A stretch of 5,664 bases of DNA, taken from positions 1-5,664 of the forward strand of contig JAQBTI010000163.1 of the NCBI GenBank assembly GCA_027624995.1. The letters are read 5' to 3'. The translations under genes and the position numbers were made by a program. The notes under the pieces were generated by a model that worked only from the letters and a program-made list of their open reading frames with translations, made no database searches and was not told the origin of the DNA. Of the stretch, positions 1 to 4,760 are shown one piece after another (within the stretch, counting starts at the first letter, position 1; every line of letters begins with the position of its first letter). This DNA is from Chloroflexota bacterium. GTDB taxonomy: Bacteria > Chloroflexota > Dehalococcoidia > Lucifugimonadales > CATQGZ01.

Positions 1-97
1 ATCTGCGCCGTGATAGACCCGCCTCTTTGGCCATCTGCCACAGGCCATGGTCTTCGGCCTCGATCGGCTCCTCACCCCCAATCATGTCGTCGGGCAT
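1..97 (-). CDS. Start of a probable Tat-exported protein, cut by the window edge
   Basis: An ATG at 97-95 on the minus strand opens a frame that stays open to base 1, giving 32 codons. It begins MPDDMIGGEEP, is acidic, and ends GLSRRR just as the window stops. A GGGAG ribosome binding site lies about 7 bases before the ATG. The gene starts 23 bases after the stop of the AioB-like Rieske gene, so the two are almost certainly co-transcribed. In arsenite oxidase operons the next gene is aioA, the molybdopterin large subunit. However, classical AioA proteins as I remember them have no N-terminal Tat signal and reach their cysteine cluster early, and this N-terminus does not look like that. The SRRR at the end could be the start of a twin-arginine motif, which would fit another exported redox enzyme such as a sulfite-oxidase-like molybdoenzyme. 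The gene is surely real; its function is not determined by what is visible. Confidence 0.7.
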   Translation of the reverse strand, partial: MPDDMIGGEEPIEAEDHGLWQMAKEAGLSRRR

Positions 98-120
98 TGC
101 GCGCTCCCTGTCTTTCGATC

Positions 121-684
121 TCATCTGACGGCGACGGCGGTCCCGCCGTCGAGGTTGTCCCGATAGCCGTAGACCAGCCCTGTCACACCTGTGGCGAAGA
201 TGGCGCCGGCATCGAGCTCGAGTATCATCTGCGGAAGACTCTGAGTGGCCTGACCAATAATCAATGTGCCGTTCTTGGCCAGATCGAAGGTACTGAAGTG
301 ACAGGTGCACGGGCCCACCATCTTGTGCTCCGCCCGGTACCTGCCGACGAGCGGGCAGCCCATGTGCGAGCAGGCGTAGGAGAATGCCACGATGTCCTGG
401 GCCGACCCCACGCCGTCCGAGGCCTTCGCGCCCAGCTTGACCAGGAAGTTGCTGTGTTTCTCCAACGGGTACGAGAAGTCCAGCGGCTCTCCCTAGACCA
501 GGTCTCCGAGGTCCGCGATCTTCACCCTGTCATACGTCCTCGTGATCCGGTGAAGGCCGGGCCCTATAGCCTGCACCACCTCCAGTCCCGCAGGAAACGC
601 GAAGATGCCCACGGCAACCGCGCCCGACGCGCCCGCGGCCGTCTTGAGAAAGTTGCGGCGCGAAACCGGTGTAACGTCCGTCAT
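121..684 (-). pseudogene. aioB: Arsenite oxidase small subunit-like Rieske protein (AioB family), interrupted by an in-frame TAG
   Basis: Read through one TAG at 495-493 (codon 64), this frame gives a 187-position Rieske protein. Residues 8-14 are SRRNFLK, a near-perfect twin-arginine motif followed by an Ala/Gly-rich hydrophobic stretch, so export by Tat to the periplasmic side is expected. The [2Fe-2S] ligands are all present: C105-S-H107 with disulfide cysteine C110 (CSHMGC), and C126-T-C128-H129 (CTCHFS). GQATQSLPQ at 144-152 and the closing GLVYGY are hallmarks of AioB, the small subunit that passes electrons from the molybdenum subunit to a cytochrome c or blue copper protein. The loop between H107 and C126 is 18 residues, a little longer than the 15 I recall for Alcaligenes AioB. 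AGGAG precedes the ATG at a good distance. Homology continues straight across the TAG (ADLGDLV, stop, GEPLDFSYP), so a single substitution, for example from CAG, AAG or GAG, explains it. It may be a young pseudogene or a sequence error. A TTG at 465 could only restart a protein lacking the signal. Confidence 0.85.
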
Positions 685-790
685 GGAGACTCCTGTTTCT
701 GAATCAAAGTCTCGGCCTACTCAAGTGAGAGTCCCGGACTTTGGACTGAGAGATTGGGTCTTCCCCGATGGGGAGTCGGCGCCGGCCCCG

Positions 791-1228
791 TTACTGGACG
801 GTTATGGCGCCCACCATTCCCAGAGACTCGTGCGGTATGCATATGAGGCCGAACGTCCCGGCCTGATCGAACGTGAAGGTGAATTCGACCGTTTCGCCGG
901 CCTCAACGGCGACGTCTATCCCCAGGTCGTCCACGGTGTAGGTATGGAACTCGGTCTCGGAAGTCAATCTGAGAGTCACCGTCTCCCCCACCTTGAAGTT
1001 GAACTCGTTGGGCTCAAACTCGTACTTACCGCTACCGCCCTGATCGTGATTGATCACGTCTAGGACCTTGCCTGCCGGCTGCCCTGTCGCGGGTGGCGCC
1101 GTAGTGGCGGCCGGCGCCGAAGTCGGTGCCGCAGTCGGCGCGGATGCTGGCTCGTCATCGGACCCGCACGCGGCGCCAAGTACGAGCAGGATACTGGGTA
1201 TGACAATGAACGCTATCAGTCTCGGCAT
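791..1228 (-). CDS. Lipoprotein cupredoxin (type I blue copper protein)
   Basis: This is a 145-residue small electron carrier. Residues 1-20 form a lipoprotein signal (hydrophobic core, then LGAAC) with the lipid-carrying cysteine at C21, although glycine at -3 is not the commonest choice. Residues 22-52 are a flexible Ala/Pro/Thr linker that would hold the domain away from the membrane. Residues 53-145 form one cupredoxin domain. The copper ligands are visible: H95 (EFHTYTV) and C130-x2-H133-x4-M138 in CIPHESLGM, the same spacing as plastocyanin, so a mononuclear type I site is expected rather than a dinuclear CuA site. The start is supported by AGGAGA five to six bases before the ATG. It lies 106 bases upstream of the Rieske gene on the same strand, and blue copper proteins such as azurin are known electron acceptors of arsenite oxidase. 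A role as the membrane-tethered acceptor or donor of that enzyme is therefore reasonable but inferred. I found no convincing promoter just upstream. Confidence 0.85.
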   Translation of the reverse strand: MPRLIAFIVIPSILLVLGAACGSDDEPASAPTAAPTSAPAATTAPPATGQPAGKVLDVINHDQGGSGKYEFEPNEFNFKVGETVTLRLTSETEFHTYTVDDLGIDVAVEAGETVEFTFTFDQAGTFGLICIPHESLGMVGAITVQ

Positions 1229-1419
1229 TGTTTCTCCTAGCCTATAGGGGCTTAGTTATTCCGACAGACCTTATCGGCCTGACCAACAAAAAGATAGCAT
1301 GAGTACGGAGTGGGCGCCGTGAGGATTGCGTGAAGACGCAGGGTCATTCGATTGTCATGGTTTCGCCGGGATCCGCCGTGAGGGATGCGCCAAGTGTGTT
1401 GGCAAAAGAGTTCCTAGCC

Positions 1420-1436
1420 AAGGGGACTGTGCCCTT
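1420..1436. repeat. 17-base imperfect palindrome, possible terminator
   Basis: AAGGGGACTGTGCCCTT forms an inverted repeat (AAGGG-AC/GT-CCCTT) with one central unpaired base and one mismatched pair. It sits three bases beyond the TAG that ends the helicase remnant. It resembles the AAGGGGACAGTCCCCTT type of palindrome that is scattered through many environmental bacterial genomes. It could act as a weak terminator on the minus strand, but no T-run follows on either side, so a dispersed repeat is equally likely. Confidence 0.4.
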
Positions 1437-1439
1437 CTT

Positions 1440-2324
1440 CTACACCAGCGCGTACACCGCCACTATCCTCGGTATGCGCATCTCCACCTCTTCTTCCTCA
1501 GCGGCAGCACGCTCCAGGTGCAGGCCGCAATCGTAGTAAAGCTGACGCACCCTGCGCAGAAGCATTTCCCCAGCTACCTGGTTCCTCCTCACGCGGTCAC
1601 AACCAGTTTGGAAACGCTTCTGCCGCGTCCGAGAGACCGCTTCGGACAGTTTGCCGATGCCGCCGTCAGCATCCAGGACCGGGCGTTCACGCTTGAGCTT
1701 CTCCAGTTGGTCTAGGACGTAACGCTGGCCAGCGGTCAAGTTGCTTCTGGTCTTTCGCTGTGCCCAAAGGTCGTCCACATCCTTCTCAAGTCGCAGCTTC
1801 ACAGTTGTGAGAACGTGGTTGAGGTTGGAGGGCAACTCTGCGGGCAATTCTTCCGGACCACAAGTGGCTAGCTGTAGAGCTTGCATCGTGTCAATATCCA
1901 CCGGCTGGTCCTTTAGGTCACGGACGTAGAGGCGCAGGAAGTCTCCGGCCTTGCCCAGAACGAGCACCTTTCCAGCACCCTCTTGCGACTGCCGTGCAGT
2001 CCTCAGGCCGTCCCGGAGGTTGCGGATGCGCTCGTATTCCTGGGGGTTCCGCTCCCGGAGATCGCGGAAGAACTCTTCGGCCTCGGCCAGCGTTGCCCCA
2101 ATCAAGGTGTCCACTCCCTCGAACCGGCCCAGGTGGCGACCGGAGGTTTCTTCGTATATGGCATACACTGCCTCGGGGTTGATGCGCTCCTTCTCATCCA
2201 GCACCTGGGAGTCCATGCCAAGAATCTCGTTGAACTCCTTGATGCGCTGCGCAAGCTTCTCCCTAAGGCCAAGCTCCTGCTGCCCGAAGCCCCGAACCCG
2301 TTCCCCCACGAGTCCGAAGGCCAA
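1440..2324 (-). pseudogene. Truncated remnant: C-terminal region of a probable SNF2-type helicase
   Basis: An open frame of 294 codons from a TTG at 2324 (the frame is open as far as 2345, where a TAG precedes it). No ATG or convincing ribosome binding site lies at its start. The protein is mostly helical and highly charged. Stretches such as EFNEILGMDSQVLDEKE, NPEAVYAIYEE, EEFFRDLRERNPQEYERIRN and LTAGQRYVLDQLEKLK look like the region that follows the helicase core in large bacterial SNF2/HepA-like helicases. The glutamate-rich end before PRIVAVYALV looks like a natural C-terminus. None of the ATPase motifs (Walker A, DEAH box, motif VI) is present, and no helicase sequence continues upstream of 2346, where repeats begin. 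I read it as the 3' end of a helicase gene that lost its front part, probably without function now. A free-standing coiled-coil protein is the alternative. Family assignment is from memory of sequence flavour and is moderate. Confidence 0.5.
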
Positions 2325-2353
2325 GAATGACCAGCGCCACGATGCCTACCGTA

Positions 2354-2376
2354 AGGGCGGGTTTCAAACCCGCCCT
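2354..2376. repeat. Perfect 23-base palindrome
   Basis: Two perfect 11-base arms, AGGGCGGGTTT and AAACCCGCCCT, flank a single central C. The palindrome sits 30 bases beyond the first TTG of the helicase remnant, at the point where that coding sequence is lost. GGGCGGGTTT/AAACCCGCCC palindromes are, as far as I recall, dispersed repeats in Chloroflexota genomes. As RNA the arms cannot close fully with a one-base loop, and no T-run follows, so a terminator is less likely than a REP-like repeat or a protein binding site. Confidence 0.75.
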
Positions 2377-2453
2377 CCCAGGGCCGGAAGGCGTACACCG
2401 CCCGCTTGTAAACCGCCGCATCCAGATATATAACTAAGAGCCAGAAAAAACTC

Positions 2454-2530
2454 ACCGCGGATGACGCCGAGAACGCAGAGGCTTCACAATCCCGTCTTAA
2501 TATCTCTGCGCCCTCTGCGTTCTCCGCGGT
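2454..2530. repeat. Interrupted inverted repeat of the CCGCGG...GCAGAGG type
   Basis: The left arm reads ACCGCGG, then a short insert ATGACGCC, then GAGAACGCAGAGG (2454-2481). The right arm CCTCTGCGTTCTCCGCGGT (2512-2530) is its reverse complement with the insert and one base removed. About 30 bases separate the arms. Sequences of this CTCTGCG-TTCTCCGCGG type recur between genes in many environmental bacterial genomes, so this is probably a dispersed non-coding repeat. It ends 34 bases before the ribosome binding site of the JAMM gene and could form a hairpin in that gene's leader if transcription begins upstream. Confidence 0.65.
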
Positions 2531-2564
2531 CATCTTCCGAGCCCTAGGCAACCCCACCGCGCAC

Positions 2565-2578
2565 AGGAGGCCGACTTG
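2565..2578 (+). promoter_or_regulatory. Strong ribosome binding site setting a TTG start for the JAMM gene
   Basis: AGGAGG at 2565-2570 is a full Shine-Dalgarno sequence, and TTG at 2576 follows after five bases. No ATG is placed as well: the first in-frame ATG (residue 12) lies inside the first helix of the domain. The TTG is therefore taken as the start. Confidence 0.8.
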
Positions 2579-2986
2579 CTGCGAATAGAAAAAAGCCACG
2601 TCGACGACATGATCGCCCACGCCCTGAACGAGTACCCCAACGAGTGCTGCGGCATCCTGGCCGGGGCCGACGGCGTAGGCAAACGCCTCTATAAAACGAC
2701 CAACGTGGTCAAAAGCCCCGTCCGCTACCAGATCGACCCTCAAGAGCAGCTCGACGCCGAGCTCGACGCCGAAAAAAACGGATGGGAGTACCTGGCCTTC
2801 TACCACTCGCACACCAGGGGGCATGTGGGCCTGTCGTCGACAGACGTCCGGATGGCGCTCGATAGCGGCTGGCTGGACATCTACTACCTCCTGGTGCTCC
2901 TCCATGACCGGGACGAGCCCCGCCTGAACGCCTACCGCGTCACCGACGCGGGCGAGGTCGTCGAAGAGCCCTTCGAGGTCGTCTGA
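2576..2986 (+). CDS. JAMM/MPN+ zinc metalloprotease (Mov34/PAD-1 family)
   Basis: A 136-residue single-domain protein of the usual length for bacterial stand-alone JAMM proteases. The complete catalytic signature is present: E23 in YPNECCGIL, then H77-S-H79-x7-S87-x2-D90 (HSHTRGHVGLSSTD). H77, H79 and D90 should bind zinc, and E23 and S87 should act in catalysis. Family members cleave the peptide or isopeptide bond after the C-terminal Gly-Gly of ubiquitin-like or ThiS/MoaD-like sulfur carriers. In actinobacteria the relative Mec+ releases cysteine from the CysO carrier. There is no signal peptide, so it is cytoplasmic. The usual partners (a ThiS/MoaD-like carrier, an E1-like MoeB/ThiF protein, CysM) are not in this window, so the substrate cannot be named. 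The gene stands alone, with repeats upstream and a structured gap downstream. Confidence 0.92.
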   Translation: MLRIEKSHVDDMIAHALNEYPNECCGILAGADGVGKRLYKTTNVVKSPVRYQIDPQEQLDAELDAEKNGWEYLAFYHSHTRGHVGLSSTDVRMALDSGWLDIYYLLVLLHDRDEPRLNAYRVTDAGEVVEEPFEVV

Positions 2987-3011
2987 TCCGGTCCCAGTAG
3001 AAATCTGACGG

Positions 3012-3025
3012 ACGGCAACAGCCGT
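3012..3025. other. Small stem-loop after the JAMM gene
   Basis: ACGGC and GCCGT pair around the loop AACA, 26 bases after the JAMM stop. An AT-rich stretch (AATAATTAG) follows, but there is no clean T-run and the stem is only five pairs. It could help end JAMM transcription; the support is weak. Confidence 0.25.
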
Positions 3026-3045
3026 AATAATTAGTGACCCCCTTC

Positions 3046-3114
3046 GCAAGGCGGCGCCCGGTTAGGTGGACGTGGTGAGGATGTGGACGTGCTAACCGGG
3101 TGCCGTCTTCTTGC
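3046..3114 (+). other. Long imperfect stem-loop with direct repeats in its loop, upstream of the PDZ gene
   Basis: GCAAGGCGGCGCCCGGTTAG (3046-3065) pairs with CTAACCGGGTGCC (3092-3104) and, outward, with GTC and CTTGC (3110-3114). This gives about 20 pairs, including two G-U pairs, with three unpaired bases on the right side. The differences between the arms at the two wobble positions are G-C to G-U type, which keeps an RNA stem paired and suggests folding as RNA on the plus strand. The 26-base loop holds GTGGACGTG twice (3066-3074 and 3083-3091), separated by eight bases. The stem ends 35 bases before the GTG start of the PDZ gene. There is no T-run, so it does not look like an ordinary terminator. 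A leader-RNA control element, a small RNA or an inserted repeat are all possible. I recognise no known riboswitch class. Confidence 0.5.
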
Positions 3115-3149
3115 GTTGTACTTGGTGAATCCTTAGACGAGGGGGGACA

Positions 3150-4178
3150 GTGAATAAGCTCGCATCGGCAGCGGTAATCGTAGTAGCCGCGCTCGGAATC
3201 TCGGCACTGGTAGTGACGCAGACAGGCCTGATCGAGGCTGGACGGCAGCCTTCGCCGGTTGGGTCGGAGTCCGTGAATCCGCCCAACCCTCAGGAAGCGG
3301 ACGACGCCGACGTCGTTGAAAAGCCGTTTCTCGGCATCTCCGTCCATGACCTGACCGAAGAGGACAAGGCGCGTCTCGGGGTCGATGTCGGCGTACTGGT
3401 AATCGATGTCCTCGACGACGGACCGTCCGCCGGTCTTCTACAACGGGACGACGTAGTGCTCGCGGTCGCCGGAGTCAACGTCGCGTCCACCCACGAGCTC
3501 ACAAACGTAGTCGCCGACCTGGTGCCGGGCGAGGACGCAGATCTCTCCGTAATAAGGGCCGGCCAGCCCGTCAACGTAACCGTTACGGTCGGCGAGCACC
3601 CGGCGGCCCCGCGCAAGATCTTCAAGAGCCACATCAAGAAGCTGCCCGGTGGCTTCGGTCCGGCGCTGGGGATGCTTCCCCAGATCACCGACAAGCTAAT
3701 CAGGGCTGAGGTCGTTATCGAGACCGACGACGGTCCCAAGACCTACACGGCCCTACGTGGGACCGTTACCCGCGTCGATATCGACGCCGGGGACTTCGAC
3801 CTGGACCCTGCCGACGGGTCCACGACCACCACCTTCACGATCACCGACGAGACGGTCGTGAGCGTCAGACGGACCGGTGACCTGTCGGGTCTGGCCGTCG
3901 ATGAGCAGGCATTCGTGGTACTCGTCGACGGCGAGGTCAAGATGGTGGTACAGGGCTTACAGACAGGGAAGGGGATCGGCACTCACTCGTTCGGACTGCC
4001 CGGGTTCGCCATTCCCGGCGGCGGGCACTTCGGCCGGGGTGGGATGCCGCAGATTCAGCAGCGCCTCCGCATCGGATCGCTGGACTCGATTCGCGACCTC
4101 CTCGACGGCGGGAGCATACACGATCTTCTGGAGAGCCTCGACGTTGACATAGAGTCCGAGGTCCTCATTACCCAATAG
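3150..4178 (+). CDS. Exported or membrane-anchored PDZ-domain protein with a C-terminal DUF5666-like domain
   Basis: A 342-residue protein with a GTG start at 3150, preceded by a purine block GAGGGGGG. Residues 4-23 are a hydrophobic signal or anchor segment after a lone lysine; there is no lipobox. Residues 32-56 form a Pro/Asp-rich linker. Residues 58-148 are one PDZ domain: FLGIS is the carboxylate-binding loop, followed by GVLVIDVLDDGPSAGLLQRDDVVLAVAG, the usual PDZ core of HtrA-like and site-2-protease-like proteins. No serine protease or other catalytic domain precedes it. Residues about 198-268 (LRGTVTRVD..., ITDETVVSV, LAVDEQAFVVLVDGEVKMVVQG) form a beta-rich unit resembling DUF5666. 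A Gly-rich segment (273-299) and a leucine-rich helical tail follow. It probably binds exposed C-termini of envelope proteins as an adaptor or chaperone. The specific role is unknown, and the second-domain call is tentative. Confidence 0.85.
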   Translation: MNKLASAAVIVVAALGISALVVTQTGLIEAGRQPSPVGSESVNPPNPQEADDADVVEKPFLGISVHDLTEEDKARLGVDVGVLVIDVLDDGPSAGLLQRDDVVLAVAGVNVASTHELTNVVADLVPGEDADLSVIRAGQPVNVTVTVGEHPAAPRKIFKSHIKKLPGGFGPALGMLPQITDKLIRAEVVIETDDGPKTYTALRGTVTRVDIDAGDFDLDPADGSTTTTFTITDETVVSVRRTGDLSGLAVDEQAFVVLVDGEVKMVVQGLQTGKGIGTHSFGLPGFAIPGGGHFGRGGMPQIQQRLRIGSLDSIRDLLDGGSIHDLLESLDVDIESEVLITQ

Positions 4179-4258
4179 TCGATTGCGCCGTGGTCAGGGA
4201 GCGGCGCGGCGTAGTCGTCTCCGGCCGGGCTTTCGAAGCGCGGTACGGAGGTGGGAGG

Positions 4259-4285
4259 CCCCGGCGAAAGCCGGGGTCTCTCTTC
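4259..4285 (+). terminator. GC-rich hairpin with GAAA tetraloop, possible terminator of the PDZ gene
   Basis: CCCCGGC (4259-4265) and GCCGGGG (4270-4276) form a perfect seven-pair stem closed by a GAAA (GNRA) tetraloop, followed by the pyrimidine-rich TCTCTCTTC. It lies about 80 bases after the PDZ stop and before the speD promoter, a sensible place for a terminator. The tail is mixed T and C rather than a T-run. The same CCCCGGC-GAAA-GCCGGGG unit also occurs as a dispersed repeat in GC-rich genomes, so both readings stand. Confidence 0.5.
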
Positions 4286-4311
4286 GTCTCAGATCCCTCG
4301 TGTCCCTTCTG

Positions 4312-4339
4312 TTCACCTCTCAGGCGGGTGATGTATAAT
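4312..4339 (+). promoter_or_regulatory. Sigma70-type promoter of speD-speE
   Basis: TATAAT at 4334-4339 is a perfect -10 box, which stands out in this GC-rich sequence. TTCACC at 4312-4317 matches the -35 consensus at four of six positions, with a 16-base spacer. Transcription would begin near 4346, giving a leader of about 40 bases before the speD TTG. Confidence 0.65.
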
Positions 4340-4372
4340 TTCGGCCCCTCTACTCTAAGCCGAATCACTCAC

Positions 4373-4388
4373 GGAGGTCTCGTTATTG
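4373..4388 (+). promoter_or_regulatory. Ribosome binding site setting a TTG start for speD
   Basis: GGAGGT at 4373-4378 is followed after seven bases by TTG at 4386. Starting there places the processing serine at residue 63, the same position as in Thermotoga SpeD. The next ATG (residue 41) lies far inside the conserved domain. Confidence 0.8.
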
Positions 4389-4760
4389 GAAGCCCTTGCA
4401 ACGCACCTTCTTCTCGATCTGAAGAGGTGCAACTCTGCCCTTTTGGACGACCTCGATTTTGTACGGCGCTCGTTGATCGACGCGGTCGCCGAGGCCGACG
4501 CCACGATGGTTGGCGAGAGCTTTCACAAGTTCGCCCCTGTGGGTGTCACCGGAGTGATAGCTCTCGCTGAGTCGCATATATCGGTCCATACGTGGCCGGA
4601 ATATGCGTTCGCGACGGTCGACATTCTGACCTGCGGACCCAAGGTGAAGCCGAGACGGGCCGCCGACCTCATCATCCACCGGCTCGAATCTGAGGAACCG
4701 TCGATAACCGAGCTCCAACGCGGAACGGTCCGCGAGCTTAGCACGATCACGCAGCAATGA
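4386..4760 (+). CDS. speD: S-adenosylmethionine decarboxylase proenzyme (prokaryotic class 1B)
   Basis: A 124-residue SpeD of normal family length. It removes the carboxyl group of S-adenosylmethionine to give decarboxylated SAM, the aminopropyl donor for polyamine synthesis. The proenzyme cuts itself between E62 and S63 in AESHISVHTWPE, and S63 becomes the pyruvoyl cofactor. The processing and catalytic residues H68 and C83 (LTCG) are present, numbered exactly as in the Thermotoga maritima enzyme. Other family hallmarks are THLLLDL near the N-terminus, GESFHKFAPVGVTGV (43-57) and TVDILTCG. The enzyme is cytoplasmic. Its stop overlaps the start of speE as ATGA, so the two are translationally coupled and made together, driven by the promoter at 4312-4339. 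Nothing in the sequence looks damaged. Confidence 0.96.
   Translation: MEALATHLLLDLKRCNSALLDDLDFVRRSLIDAVAEADATMVGESFHKFAPVGVTGVIALAESHISVHTWPEYAFATVDILTCGPKVKPRRAADLIIHRLESEEPSITELQRGTVRELSTITQQ

Noticed and set aside
493..495. TAG read as pyrrolysine
   Set aside because: TAG ends the PDZ gene here, Rieske proteins have no known pyrrolysine, and a single substitution or sequence error explains it more simply.
10..702. Long plus-strand frame opposite the Rieske gene
   Set aside because: It is the antisense shadow of a gene with clear Rieske and Tat motifs; its own protein is Arg/His-rich with no recognisable motif.
1229..1330. Promoter for the cupredoxin gene
   Set aside because: I searched for -35/-10 pairs on the minus strand and found only poor matches, so none is called.
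1330..1536. Short plus-strand frame with a GTVPFFYT stretch
   Set aside because: The stretch is the translation of the palindrome at 1420-1436, and the rest runs antisense to the helicase remnant; no good ribosome binding site.
2354..2530. CRISPR array
   Set aside because: The repeats are two different inverted repeats, not regularly spaced direct repeats with spacers.
2102..3049. 315-codon minus-strand frame across the helicase remnant, the repeats and the JAMM gene
   Set aside because: It crosses unrelated features, opposes the well-supported JAMM gene, and its sequence is explained by high G+C and the repeats.
3290..3982. Minus-strand frames opposite the PDZ gene
   Set aside because: Ser/Thr-rich shadows of a gene with a clear PDZ domain; no start signals.
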